From assembly GCA_963736055.1 (NCBI GenBank), contig CAVTNM010000009.1:124001-188000 (forward strand): a stretch of DNA of 64,000 bases, in the 5' to 3' direction. Below the pieces are notes generated by a model, which was not told where the DNA came from, did not search any database, and was given only the letters and a program-made list of their open reading frames with translations. The position numbers were made by a program, and so were the translations under genes. The stretch is from AC-32 sp963736055. Lineage in GTDB: Bacteria; Actinomycetota; Thermoleophilia; Gaiellales; Gaiellaceae. Positions 16,562 through 24,996 of the stretch are shown here, in pieces (positions within the stretch are counted from its first letter, which is position 1; each line of letters opens with the position of its first letter).

Positions 16562-17245
16562 ATGGCTCGCCGGCCCCAGTACCGTGCGCTCGCGGGCATC
16601 GACCGGAAGGCGCTCGAGGCCTTCCAGGCCGGCATTCGCAAGCGCTACTCGGACGAGCAGATCCTCGCCGAGCTGAGCGCATCGGCCGAACGGCTCGGGC
16701 GTTCGCCGACGATGCGCGAGTTCGCCGCGGACCCGGAGACGAGCGTGCACCCCCAGACGGTGATCGAGCATTTCGGGAGCTGGAACGAGGCGAAGCGCAA
16801 GGCAGGGCTCGTGCCGCGCCGGTTCGCGACCCGCGAGGAGCTGCTCGAGCTGCTGAAGGGCCTGGGTGATGAGCTGGGGCGGATCCCGACGGCGCGCGAC
16901 ATCGAGGAGCACCGCGGCCGGATGCCGTCCAAGTCGCTGTACTGGCACACCTTCGGCTCGCTTGCGAACGCTCTGCGCGAGGCCGGCTTCGACGTGCCCG
17001 TGGGGGAGGAGAAGCTCGAGCGGGCGCTGGAGCAGGGCGTGGAACTGGCGCACACTCTCGGGCGCCTACCGAAGTTCGCCGACTGGGCGGACGCCAGGCG
17101 CGAGGACGAGTCGATGCTCACCGAGTGGCAGATCTACCGCATGTTCGAGGGCCGCAAGGGCGCGTGGTCGACCTTCCAGTTCCTGATCGGTGAGCGGCTT
17201 GCCGCCTCCGGAACGACCGTTGGCTCGGACGGGCGGCTGGAGTAG
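16562..17245 (+). CDS. Protein with homing-endonuclease-associated (HNH-type) repeats
   Basis: A 227-residue protein built from repeated modules. One spans about residues 27-68 (YSDEQILAELSASAERLGR, then HFGSWNEAKRKAGL). A second spans about 75-125 (TREELLELLKGLGDELGR, then TFGSLANALREAGF). A third is degenerate (LERALEQGVELAHTLGRLP). This E-L-G-R-x-P-T ... F-G-S-W-N-E-A-x-x-x-A-G pattern is the homing endonuclease associated repeat, a presumed DNA-binding unit. There is no HNH nuclease motif, so it is more likely a DNA-binding or regulatory protein than an active endonuclease. ATG 16562 is chosen because a promoter places the transcript start just before it. Confidence 0.8.
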   Translation: MARRPQYRALAGIDRKALEAFQAGIRKRYSDEQILAELSASAERLGRSPTMREFAADPETSVHPQTVIEHFGSWNEAKRKAGLVPRRFATREELLELLKGLGDELGRIPTARDIEEHRGRMPSKSLYWHTFGSLANALREAGFDVPVGEEKLERALEQGVELAHTLGRLPKFADWADARREDESMLTEWQIYRMFEGRKGAWSTFQFLIGERLAASGTTVGSDGRLE

Positions 17246-17262
17246 GCTGGTCGAGGCCGATC

Positions 17263-18504
17263 GTGCGCCTGCGCCTCGCAGCGATCCTCCTGCCGGCCGT
17301 GTTCGTGGCCGTGGCTCCTTCCGATGCCGCCGCTCCCGCCTCGAAGGGCCGTCTGGTGCTCGTCTCGGAGATGTTCCACACCGCGTCCGTCGAGGTGCTC
17401 GGGGACGCCGGAAAGCCGATCGTCGTCAGCATCGGGGTCGGGACGCAGGGTGCGGCGGCGGTCGCGCCGTCGGGCACGAGAGTGGCGATCGTGACGACCG
17501 TGGCGCCGTTCGACCCGGATCTTCCCGGTCAAGCTCCCCGCGTCTGCTCGTGACCAACTTCCTCCACGGGAGCCCGACCGTCGTGGAGGGCGACGTCGGC
17601 GGGCGGCCGACGTGGTCGCCGGACGGCACGAAGCTCGTCTTCGCCAGCAAGCGCGACGGCGACTGGGACATCTACGAGGTCGACGCCGACGAGGAGAATG
17701 CGCCGGACCCGACCAATCTGACCGCCGGCTCGGCCGCCGCCGACACGAATCCGCGTTGGTCGCCCGATGGTTCGACGATCGCGTTCGACAGCGACCGCGG
17801 CGGCAACCTGGACGTCTACGAGATGGATCCCGATGGGTCGAACGTGCGCGCCCTGACGAGCGATCCGGCGGCGGACTCGGTCGGCGACTGGTCGCCGGAC
17901 TCGAAGAAGCTGGTCTTCACCAGCATGCGGAGCGGCAACGGCGACCTGTACGTCGTCCCGGCCGCCGGGGGCGCCGCGAGCCGCCTGACGAGCGATCCGG
18001 GCGCGGACACCCACGCCGCCTGGTCGCCGGACGGAGCGACGATCGCTTACTCGAGCAACGTGGACGGCGACAACGAGGCCTACGAGATCGCACCGGACGG
18101 CAGGGGAGAGCGCCAGGTCACGCACAACCGACTCGAGGACGTCGTCCAGGACTGGCAGCCGGTGCACGGACCTGGTCAAGCCGACGGCGAAGGCTCTGCC
18201 CAGCAAGGGGCGGCGTGGGCGGCCTCCGGTCTTCCGCTACATCGTCCGGGACAACACGCACCTCGTCGGCTTCGACCTCGAATGGGCGTACCGTGCGCGA
18301 GCCGGCTCCGCGGCAGGGGGCGGGTTCGGGGTAGTCGCCTCCGGGCGGTTCGTCCAGACGCTGCGGCTGTCGTCGTCCGGCTTCCGCAACGCGCCTTCGC
18401 GGCTGCGCTTCTGCGTCAGCGCCCGGGATGCGTCGTTGAACGAGAGCGCCCGCAGCTGTGCGATCTACACGTTCCTGCCGAAAGCGAAGAAGAAGCGCCG
18501 CTAG
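17263..18504 (+). CDS. Secreted PD40/TolB-like beta-propeller protein, two compensating frameshifts
   Basis: Reading across two shifts gives a 414-codon gene. A signal peptide (MRLRLAAILLPAVFVAVAPSDAA) starts at GTG 17263. At least four PD40 blades of type W-S-P-D-G-x-x-I-A-F/Y-x-S follow (17604-18110). A C-terminal region then runs to TAG 18502 and ends in a basic KAKKKRR. The first shift is a missing base, most simply in the C-run 17536-17539. The second is an extra base at about 18165 (between GTG and ACGGAC). The start and end are in the same frame, so the two shifts cancel. Assembly error or a degrading gene are both possible. It is probably a cell-surface propeller of unknown ligand. 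Confidence 0.75.
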
Positions 18505-19292
18505 GCGATCGCCGCGAGAGCGGCGAGGCGCTGCAGGCAGAACGCGCCCTCGTGCGGCGCGCGCACGGCCGGGAGGGAGCTCTCCTCGAAATCGCGGTCC
18601 GGCTTGAAACGCTCCCGCGCCAGCTCGCGCCCTTCTGCAATCACGACGAGCGTCCCCTCGGCGACCTCACGCTTGCGCAGCTTGAGGCCAAGGAACCGCT
18701 CGACCACCTCGAGGGCTTGCTTCGTGGAGGCGAAGAAGCTCTCCTCACGCCCGGCGCCGATCCAGAGCGGCCGTCCGACGCCGCGGGCCAGGAAGACCGT
18801 GCCCGGGCGGCGCTCGTCCAGCCAGGCCGTCGCCATCGAGCCGCGCAGCTCCTCGAGGGCCTTCGCGTGGCCCCCGGAGGATTCCGCCAGCGCGAAGATC
18901 GCCTCGGAGTCGACGGTCATCTCCGGCTCCGCCCGCTGGAAGCCGTGAGAGGCCATCAGCTCGTCGTCGTTGAGGATGATCCCGTTGTGCACGCCGACCA
19001 CGGAGCCGTGGCGGATCGGATGGTTGTTCGCCTCGATCCGCGGGTGGCCCTTGGTGTAGTCGCGCACGTGGACGACGACTTCGGTCCCGCTGTCAGGGAG
19101 CACGACCTCCTCGAGCAGGGCGCTTGCGCCCGAGCGCTGCTTGTGGATCTCGATCCCGCCTGCCGGCGCGACGTAGGCGTACCCGACCGCGTCGGCGCCG
19201 CGCTCTGCGATGCCGGCGAGCAGAGCCTGCGCCGCCAGCGTCCGCTCGACGCCGCTCGACGCGCTCAGGCTGTATCCGGCGATGCCACACAT
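18501..19292 (-). CDS. Class II glutamine amidotransferase domain protein
   Basis: A 263-residue stand-alone Ntn-type (GATase 2) domain. The nucleophile is Cys2 (MCGIAGYSL), exposed after Met removal. Further family motifs are RGADAVGYAY, the glutamine-binding HVRDYTKGHP and NHPIRHGSVVGVHNGIILNDDEL, and DSEAIFAL. It resembles the glutaminase half of GlmS/PurF and YafJ-type proteins but has no synthase domain, so the ammonia acceptor is unknown. It is convergent with the propeller gene, the stops overlapping by 4 nt. Confidence 0.85.
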   Translation of the reverse strand: MCGIAGYSLSASSGVERTLAAQALLAGIAERGADAVGYAYVAPAGGIEIHKQRSGASALLEEVVLPDSGTEVVVHVRDYTKGHPRIEANNHPIRHGSVVGVHNGIILNDDELMASHGFQRAEPEMTVDSEAIFALAESSGGHAKALEELRGSMATAWLDERRPGTVFLARGVGRPLWIGAGREESFFASTKQALEVVERFLGLKLRKREVAEGTLVVIAEGRELARERFKPDRDFEESSLPAVRAPHEGAFCLQRLAALAAIA

Positions 19293-19390
19293 CTCAGCAG
19301 GTTGCCCCTTCCATGGAATCGGCGACCACGCTTTCGGTCGCCACTGAGTCTGACGTCGGGTTCGGCTGAGAGTTAGGCATTGTCACAGCG

Positions 19391-19454
19391 TCTCGGTTCT
19401 CCGCCGGAGACCGAGATCCCTCGTGCGGGTACAACCGTCCCTCAAGCGAGGGAC
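19391..19454 (+). promoter_or_regulatory. Two hairpins upstream of the sigma factor gene
   Basis: First stem: TCTCGGT plus CTCC (19391-19402) pairing with GGAG plus ACCGAGA (19406-19416), 11 pairs with one bulged base and a 3-nt loop. Second stem: GTCCCTC/GAGGGAC (19437-19443 and 19448-19454) with a 4-nt loop. If the -10 box at 19467 is used they are upstream DNA dyads (possible operators). They could be RNA stems only for a longer transcript. Confidence 0.5.
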
Positions 19455-19466
19455 AGGCCGTACCGA

Positions 19467-19472
19467 TAGACC
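19467..19472 (+). promoter_or_regulatory. -10 box of the sigma factor gene
   Basis: TAGACC lies 7 nt before ATG 19480, the leaderless spacing seen throughout the window. It favours ATG 19480 over the upstream GTG 19423 as the true start. Confidence 0.45.
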
Positions 19473-19479
19473 CAGCGTT

Positions 19480-20430
19480 ATGGAGCAGCGGCCGCTCCCG
19501 GAACCGCTCCCCGAGACCGAAGCCACAGAGCCTCGGCTCGAGGTGGTTCCTGCTGAGCCCGAGGAGGAGGCCGAGGCGGAAGTCGAGGTCGAAGAGACCG
19601 AGCCTCAGACGGCCGATCCACTCAAGCTCTACGTCCGCCAGATCGGCGACGGCCCGCTGCTGACGCACGCGCAAGAGCGTGAGTTGGCCCGCCTCAAGGA
19701 CGAGGGTGACGAGGACGCCAAGCGGAAGCTGATCGAGTCGAACCTCAGGCTCGTGATGTCGATCACCCGTAACTACACGAAGGCCGGCGTTCCGCTCCTC
19801 GACCTGATCCAGGAGGGCAACCTCGGCCTGATCCGGGCGGTGGAGAAGTTCGACTACAAGCTCGGCTTCAAGCTCTCGACCTACGCGACCTGGTGGATCC
19901 GCCAGGCGATCACGCGTGCCCTGGCCGACCAGGGCCGGACGATTCGGCTACCCGTCCACGTCGCCGAGCAGGTCCGCCGCGTGATGCGCTCGCGCCGCGT
20001 GCTTGCCCAGAAGCTGAATCGCGAGCCCCTCCTGCCCGAGATCGCCAAGGAGGCCGGGTTCCCCGTCGAGCGAGTGCGGACGCTGCTCGAGCTGATCGAG
20101 GATCCGGTCAGCCTGGAGACGCCCGTCGGAGACGGCGAGAGCCTCTACGGCGACCTGATCGAGGACACGAAGACCGACCGGCCCGACACGGTCACGGCCG
20201 AGCACCTCCGTTCCGCAGAGCTCGCCAAGGCACTCGAGCGGCTTGCTCCACGCATGCGGCACGTGCTCTCCCGTCGCTTCGGCCTCGACGGTCAGCCCAC
20301 GCAGACGCTGGAAGAGGTCGGCGCCGATCTCGGCATCACGCGCGAGCGCGTGCGCCAGCTCGAGTCGCGGGCTCTCCGCGAGCTCCGCTCGGTCGCGCCC
20401 GCGCTTCAGCTGTACCTGCGCGGCGAGTAG
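19480..20430 (+). CDS. RNA polymerase sigma factor, sigma-70 family (primary-type, groups 1-2)
   Basis: A 316-residue sigma-70 factor. A Glu-rich N-terminal stretch (about residues 3-45) is followed by region 1.2 (DPLKLYVRQIGDGPLLT), region 2 (LRLVMSITRNYTKAGVPLLDLIQEGNLGLIRAVEKFD..., with the -10 recognition segment STYATWWIRQAI), region 3, and region 4 with the HTH LEEVGADLGITRERVRQLESRALRELR. There is no region 1.1 of RpoD length, and a second RpoD-like factor is encoded 700 bp away. This one is therefore probably a group 2 (HrdB/SigB-like, non-essential) factor. It is preceded by hairpins and a leaderless -10 box. Confidence 0.88.
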   Translation: MEQRPLPEPLPETEATEPRLEVVPAEPEEEAEAEVEVEETEPQTADPLKLYVRQIGDGPLLTHAQERELARLKDEGDEDAKRKLIESNLRLVMSITRNYTKAGVPLLDLIQEGNLGLIRAVEKFDYKLGFKLSTYATWWIRQAITRALADQGRTIRLPVHVAEQVRRVMRSRRVLAQKLNREPLLPEIAKEAGFPVERVRTLLELIEDPVSLETPVGDGESLYGDLIEDTKTDRPDTVTAEHLRSAELAKALERLAPRMRHVLSRRFGLDGQPTQTLEEVGADLGITRERVRQLESRALRELRSVAPALQLYLRGE

Positions 20431-20436
20431 TAGCCT
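20431..20436 (+). promoter_or_regulatory. -10 box of the CpsB-like phosphatase gene
   Basis: TAGCCT, exactly 6 nt before GTG 20443, right after the sigma-factor stop. No Shine-Dalgarno is present, so a leaderless transcript is expected. Confidence 0.45.
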
Positions 20437-20442
20437 CACGGG

Positions 20443-21174
20443 GTGGGGCCCCGCTTCGTCGACTGTCATTCGCATGTCGTTCCGTCCGGCGACGACGGCG
20501 TCTCGACCGTGGAGGAGGGGCTCGAGCTCTGCGAGCTGGCCTCGACGGCGGGAACGGCGATCCTCTTCGCGACGCCGCACGTGTGGCCGGATCTGACGCT
20601 GACCGAGGCGCGTGAACGCCGAGTGCGCCGGGCCTTCGACTCGCTGCGCGCGATGGCCGGGATCGAGCTCCGTCTCGGCTTCGAGCTGACGCCCGCCCCT
20701 GCGCTCCTGGCGGAAGACCCGGCTCGCTACGTCCTCGAGGGCACGAGATTCGTGCTCGTCGAGGTGCCGTTCTCCGGCTCCGTCGACGACCTGCTCGCCG
20801 TCGCCGAGCACATCGAGGGCGCCGGCCTGGTGCCGCTCGTCGCCCACCCGGAGCGCACCGAGGCGATCCGGGCCCGGCCCGAGCTGGCACACGAGCTGGC
20901 GGAGCGCTGGCCCCTGCAGGTGAACGCCTCGAGCCTCGAAGGGAGGCACGGGCCTCAGTCGGAGGCGCTCGCCTGGAGCATCTTGGAGGCAGGCGATGCG
21001 GCCGTCGTCGCTTCCGATGGGCATCGACTCACGAGGCCGGCCAGGATCGACGGGGCTTACGAGCTGGTGCGGGCCCGAGTGGGGGAGGAGGCGGCGCTGC
21101 CGCTGTTCGACGGGTCCGCGCTTGGGCTTAGCGCGCGACCGATTCCATCTCACGTAGTCGCGCGAGACGCTTGA
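20443..21174 (+). CDS. PHP-domain tyrosine-protein phosphatase, CpsB/YwqE type
   Basis: A 243-residue PHP-fold metallo-phosphatase. D-C-H-S-H-V-V-P-x-x-D-D-G at the N-terminus is the metal-binding motif of the CpsB/CapC/YwqE family. TPHVWPDL, FELTP, VPLVAHPERTEAI and ASDGHRLTRP supply the other metal ligands in the usual order. Family members dephosphorylate bacterial tyrosine kinases that control capsule or exopolysaccharide export. No BY-kinase or polysaccharide genes are visible nearby, so the substrate here is unknown. The 3' end overlaps the convergent sigma gene by 47 nt. Confidence 0.83.
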   Translation: MGPRFVDCHSHVVPSGDDGVSTVEEGLELCELASTAGTAILFATPHVWPDLTLTEARERRVRRAFDSLRAMAGIELRLGFELTPAPALLAEDPARYVLEGTRFVLVEVPFSGSVDDLLAVAEHIEGAGLVPLVAHPERTEAIRARPELAHELAERWPLQVNASSLEGRHGPQSEALAWSILEAGDAAVVASDGHRLTRPARIDGAYELVRARVGEEAALPLFDGSALGLSARPIPSHVVARDA

Positions 21175-22195
21175 GCGCCTCCGTCTCGATCTGACGCACA
21201 CGCTCGCGCGTCAGCCCGAGACGCCTGCCGATCTCCTCGAGCGTCTTGGGCTCGGCATCCTGCAGCCCGTACCGGAGGATCAGCACCTTCCGCTCGCGCT
21301 CGCCGAGCGCCCCCAGCGCCACGGCTAGTGCCTGGCACCGCAGCGAGACTTCGACCTCCTCGTCGGGAAGCGGGCCGTCGCCGGCGACGAAATCGCCGAA
21401 GACCGCGTCCTCGGTATCGCCGACGGGCTGGTCGAGGCTCGTCGAGGCTCGGGCCGCCGCCTTCACCTCGTGCGCCTGCGCGATCGGGAGGTTCGCCTCC
21501 TCGGCGACCTCCTCGAGCGAGGGCTCGCGGCCGAGCTGCGTCCAGAGCGTCCGCTCGGCGCGATTCAGCTTCTGCATCCGCTCGACGATGTGCACGGGCA
21601 TTCGGATCGTGCGCGCCTTGTCGGCGAGCGCGCGCGCGACCGCCTGTCGGATCCACCAGGTCGCGTACGTGGAGAACTTGTACCCCCGGCGCCAGTCGAA
21701 CTTCTCGACGGCACGAATCAGCCCGAGCGTGCCCTCCTGGATCAGGTCGAGGAACGGCAGGCCCTGGTTGCGGTAGTTCTTCGCGATCGACACCACCAGG
21801 CGCAGGTTCGACTGAATCATCGTCTGCTTGGCATTGGGGTCGCCGCGCTCGATGCGCTTGGCGAGCTCGACCTCTTGCGCGGCGGTCAGCAGCGGATGGC
21901 GGCCGGCGTCGCGGAGAAAGAGCTGGAGCGCGTCCGTCGTCGTCTCCTGGGCGATCGGCTGCGGCGGAGGAGGCGGAGGAGGCGGCTGGTGGTCGCGGTG
22001 CTCGTCCTCCAGAACCTCGATCCCGCGCTGCTCGAGCTCTCGGTGCACCGCGTCCGTCTCGAGCGGCTCGAGCCTCAACGGCTCCAGCACCTCGACGAGA
22101 TCCGCGTACCGCAGCGACCCTGTGTGCTCGGCCGACTCGAACAGCTCGTGCAACTCGGGGGTCGCCAGGACGTTTTCGATTTCAACCGTCGTCAT
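21128..22195 (-). CDS. rpoD: RNA polymerase primary-type sigma factor (RpoD/SigA-like)
   Basis: A 355-residue sigma-70 factor from ATG 22195. The N-terminal part is region 1.1-like, followed by a run of eight prolines, then region 1.2 (DALQLFLRDAGRHPLLT). Region 2 has NLRLVVSIAKNYRNQGLPFLDLIQEG and STYATWWIRQAVARALAD. Region 3 follows, then region 4 (LEEIGRRLGLTRERVRQIETEALKRL). Region 4.2 ERVRQIE and the more complete N-terminus make this the better candidate of the two neighbouring factors for a housekeeping sigma. A larger rpoD could exist elsewhere in the genome. The upstream 570 bp is unusually AT-rich. Confidence 0.85.
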   Translation of the reverse strand: MTTVEIENVLATPELHELFESAEHTGSLRYADLVEVLEPLRLEPLETDAVHRELEQRGIEVLEDEHRDHQPPPPPPPPQPIAQETTTDALQLFLRDAGRHPLLTAAQEVELAKRIERGDPNAKQTMIQSNLRLVVSIAKNYRNQGLPFLDLIQEGTLGLIRAVEKFDWRRGYKFSTYATWWIRQAVARALADKARTIRMPVHIVERMQKLNRAERTLWTQLGREPSLEEVAEEANLPIAQAHEVKAAARASTSLDQPVGDTEDAVFGDFVAGDGPLPDEEVEVSLRCQALAVALGALGERERKVLILRYGLQDAEPKTLEEIGRRLGLTRERVRQIETEALKRLARLREMESVAR

Positions 22196-22767
22196 CCTGA
22201 CTGAGACTGTCCTGCCACGAACAGGCGCCTGCGAAACCCCCTCCTGGACGAGAATTGCTGAAGCGCCCACCTTAGCCTCATCGCACCGGCTGTGCGAGCG
22301 GTGGCGCGTTCTGGCCGATGCACGATAACGGGTGTTATGTCAAGTCGAACCGGAATGGGCTGAATCACGCTTCCTTCCCCTGCGCCGGCACGTCAGACGC
22401 TATTGAGAGTGGCTGGCGGCTCGAGTCGTGATCCTGTGCATGCAGTGGAGCGAGCGGCGTCTTCGGCGCCGGTCGCGGAATCTGCGCGCGGGAAAATTCA
22501 AAAAAAATTCGCCGAGCCGGTCTCCGTTTCGTCCACCGCTTTCGCTGACCTTCCCCTTGCGGGTAGTGCCTTCGAACTCGGCTTCGACCTACTCCGGTCC
22601 CGTGCTCGGCGCAAGTGGAAATCTAGGGGCTGGACAAGGCCGCTTCAAGGGCGCCGAACCACGCCGAGGCCGCAATTTGCGGAAATTCAATTTTCCACAT
22701 TTCCACAGCAAGGCGTGCAGCTTGTGGATAACCCTCCTCCCTGCTCTCACGCGATAAAGTCCGCCTC
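22196..22767. other. Intergenic stretch, AT-richer, with DnaA-box-like sequences
   Basis: No ORF here looks real. The stretch has an A-rich tract (AAAATTCAAAAAAAATTC, 22493-22510). Three DnaA-box-like nonamers lie close together: TTTTCCACA (22691-22699), ATTTCCACA (22699-22707), and on the minus strand a perfect TTATCCACA (22723-22731). It separates the divergent sigma gene and a small membrane-protein gene, so it also holds their promoters (TAAAGT at 22755 for the latter). Whether it has any role in replication is unproven; dnaA/dnaN are not nearby. Confidence 0.6.
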
Positions 22768-22986
22768 GTGCCGCACCTCCGACCGCCCGCGACCTCCCAT
22801 GGGGTCGCCTCGTTCATCTGGGGCCTCGTCTTCGGCCTCTACATCTGGCTCGGCGGGCTCGCGGTCGGGGTGAGCGGCGCGAGCGCGTTCGTCTTCGGCG
22901 CCGTCGCGGGCTTCCTGATCTTCATTCTCGTGATGTTCTACGGCACCGACGAGCCGCGCCGTCAGCCCGGCCGCCGGGCGCGCTGA
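22768..22986 (+). CDS. Small two-helix membrane protein, unknown function
   Basis: The 72-residue product has two hydrophobic segments (about residues 13-33, FIWGLVFGLYIWLGGLAVGV, and 38-58, ASAFVFGAVAGFLIFILVMFY), then a charged Pro/Arg tail. GTG 22768 lies 7 nt after a TAAAGT -10 box, fitting a leaderless gene. I do not recognise a family. Antisense ORFs over the same bases are low-complexity Ala/Arg/Glu shadows. Confidence 0.6.
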   Translation: MPHLRPPATSHGVASFIWGLVFGLYIWLGGLAVGVSGASAFVFGAVAGFLIFILVMFYGTDEPRRQPGRRAR

Positions 22987-23176
22987 CCGCCCGCGAGCGC
23001 GAAGAGCAGCAGCCCGGCCAGCTCCGCTCCGAGCTTCTCTCCGAGCCGCTCCAGGACGGGCCTGTCGCGCCGTGGGCACCTCGGTGCAATGAGCCAGGAG
23101 CAGGTCGAGACGGCTCGGTGTACGGCTCTCGAGGGCAGCGCTCACCCCGGGTCTATCGGTGTCCGCTGAAACCCGG

Positions 23177-23776
23177 TCATCCCTCCCGGGAGGGAGGGAT
23201 CTCGTCGCGCTCGGCGGGCGGCCCGGCCGTCACCGGCTCGCGGCCCTCGGTGGTGTCCTCGTCGGGGCTCGGCGGCGTCTCCGGCGGCGGAGGAGCCGCT
23301 CCTCCGGCCGGGAAGGCAGCCGCGCGCCTGGGCCGGCCGAACGGGCCGTGCGCCGACGGTCCCGAGGTGTCGAAGGTGAAGCCGAAGACGAGCCCGATCC
23401 CGAATCCGAGCACGGCCGCGTACTGGGTCAGGTCGCGCACGAGGCCGTCGATGGAGATGTCGTCCGACCAGCTGTCAACGTGGTCGCGGAACCAGTTCCC
23501 GTGCGGCTGGGCGCTGAGGATGACCCAGCCGGCGGCGACGAGCACCGGGAGGAACGCGATCAGGAAGACGTTGAGCGAGAGACGCGGCCACCCCCATTTG
23601 GTCCAGCCGCCGAGGATCTGCGAGAACGCCATCGTCAGCCCGGCCGCCGCGAGCAACCCGTAGGCACCCCAGTACCCCCCGGTCGTGCTCTCGTCGACCT
23701 GCGTGGCCAGCCAGATCAGGAGGCCGGCCACTCCGGCGCCCAGGAGCGTGATCGTTCCACGTGTCAGCCCGTACAT
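23177..23776 (-). CDS. Membrane protein of unknown function
   Basis: A 199-residue protein with four hydrophobic segments in its first 140 residues (TITLLGAGVAGLLIWLATQV, YGLLAAAGLTMAFSQIL, LNVFLIAFLPVLVAAGWVIL, LTQYAAVLGFGIGLVFGF), then a Pro/Glu/Gly-rich, probably disordered cytoplasmic tail. ATG 23776 is set by an excellent Shine-Dalgarno (GGAGGTGA) 5 nt upstream. I do not recognise the family. The stop codon lies in a CCCTCCCGGGAGGG palindrome that may help terminate transcription. Confidence 0.7.
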   Translation of the reverse strand: MYGLTRGTITLLGAGVAGLLIWLATQVDESTTGGYWGAYGLLAAAGLTMAFSQILGGWTKWGWPRLSLNVFLIAFLPVLVAAGWVILSAQPHGNWFRDHVDSWSDDISIDGLVRDLTQYAAVLGFGIGLVFGFTFDTSGPSAHGPFGRPRRAAAFPAGGAAPPPPETPPSPDEDTTEGREPVTAGPPAERDEIPPSREG

Positions 23777-23827
23777 GCCATCACCTCCGCGGTCCTCTAC
23801 CCCGGGGCCCGAGAAGTGCAACCTGAC

Positions 23828-24436
23828 TCAGTGCAGGTCGAGGCGGCGAGAGTCGAATCGCGCCGAATAGAGCTCTTCTGCGAACTCCTCGACCGCACGC
23901 TCGGCATCGGGCCCGAAGACGTGCTCGACGACGCCGACGCAACGGTCGTTGTGGAACGGGACGTCCAGGTGCTCGGCCGACACGAGGTTGATCGAGACGC
24001 TCGAGCAGACCGGGCATCGAACCGCCAGAGCGACCTCCCCGCCGCCGTGGGCTGGAACGAGGACGACGAAGCAGGACGGGAAGACGGGCCGCGGCCGCTC
24101 CTCGGGGTAGCAGAAGAAGCTCCACGGCCACTCCCCTGCCTGGATCCGCCGCGCGGCGAGATCGGCGAGCTCGTCCTCGACCGGAGCGAGGCGCGCGGTC
24201 ATGAGGTCGTGGAAGAGCCCCTCGGTGAGCCCGAGTGGCGCCCAGTCGAGCTCGTCGTGTGACACGAGGCCCGGATGCTCAGCTCCGCAGCCGCAGTCGA
24301 AGGAGACGCCGAAGACGCTCGGGTGCATCGGGCCGGGGAGCTGTTCGACGCGCCGGAAGGACGAGAGGGCGACCCGCGACTCGCCCCGCTGCGGGCAGGA
24401 GAAGGTGTACCGGGTCGTGAGGGCGTCGTAGATCAC
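23828..24436 (-). CDS. Conserved-looking cysteine-containing protein, unknown function
   Basis: A 202-residue soluble protein. Cysteines occur as single CPQRGE near residue 14, CGCG (about 48-51) and CPVC (about 140-143), which may bind zinc in two halves of a ribbon. Aromatic and acidic residues dominate the rest (WPWSFFCYPEERPRP). GTG 24436 lies 6 nt after a GATTAG -10-like box. No family recognised. It is the gene downstream of apt, 38 nt away on the same strand, but with its own likely promoter. Confidence 0.65.
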   Translation of the reverse strand: MIYDALTTRYTFSCPQRGESRVALSSFRRVEQLPGPMHPSVFGVSFDCGCGAEHPGLVSHDELDWAPLGLTEGLFHDLMTARLAPVEDELADLAARRIQAGEWPWSFFCYPEERPRPVFPSCFVVLVPAHGGGEVALAVRCPVCSSVSINLVSAEHLDVPFHNDRCVGVVEHVFGPDAERAVEEFAEELYSARFDSRRLDLH

Positions 24437-24474
24437 CCTCTTCTAATCGGCAGCGCGGACGGAGCCGGTGAGGC

Positions 24475-24996
24475 CTAGTACGTGATCAGGGAGTGCACGT
24501 CGTAGTCCTCGAGATGCTTGCGCCCCTCGAGGAAGGCCAGCTCGATCACGAACTCGAGCCCGACGATCTCGCCGCCGAGCTGCGTGGCCAGGTCGCAGAT
24601 GGCACGCGCGGTGCCCCCGGTCGCGAGCACGTCGTCGTGGACGAGGACGCGCGCTCCGTCGGTGATCGCGTCTGCATGAAGCTCGAGCGAGTTCTCGCCG
24701 TACTCGAGCGCGTAAGAAGCGCTGACGGTGTTCCACGGGAGTTTGCCCGGACGCCGCGCGGCGACGAAGCCGCAGCCGAGCTTGTAGGCGAGGGCCGCGC
24801 CGAGGATGAAGCCCCGCGCCTCGGCTCCGAGAATCACGTCCGGCCTGCGCGGCTCGGCCCAGTCGGCCAGGAGGTCGGTCGTCTCACGCAGCGAGTGCGA
24901 GTCCGCCAGCAGCGGCATCATGTCCTTGAAGACGATCCCCGGCTCCGGGAAGTCGGGCACGTCGCGGATCTTGGCCTTCAGCTCCTCCAAGCCCAC
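24475..24996 (-). CDS. apt: Adenine phosphoribosyltransferase
   Basis: APT salvages adenine to AMP with PRPP. The 173-residue protein has the family start (IRDVPDFPEPGIVFKDMMPLL), the DVILGAEARGFILGAALAYKL substrate region and the PRPP-binding loop VLVHDDVLATGGTA (about residues 117-130). GTG 24996 directly abuts the stop of the MerR-like gene, so it is in an operon with the FHA and MerR genes. Association of apt with them is contextual only; no shared function is evident. Confidence 0.93.
   Translation of the reverse strand: MGLEELKAKIRDVPDFPEPGIVFKDMMPLLADSHSLRETTDLLADWAEPRRPDVILGAEARGFILGAALAYKLGCGFVAARRPGKLPWNTVSASYALEYGENSLELHADAITDGARVLVHDDVLATGGTARAICDLATQLGGEIVGLEFVIELAFLEGRKHLEDYDVHSLITY

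Noticed and set aside
22680..22735. Chromosomal oriC
   Set aside because: Only one perfect DnaA box and no dnaA/dnaN/rpmH context. Reported as a cluster of interest rather than called an origin.
22403..22873. Plus-strand frames in the AT-rich gap upstream of 22768
   Set aside because: Composition is unlike neighbouring proteins, they run through the DnaA-box region and have no start signals. Treated as non-coding.
23159..24262. 367-codon plus-strand frame
   Set aside because: Antisense to a membrane protein with a very good Shine-Dalgarno (minus strand) and to the Cys-containing protein; low complexity.
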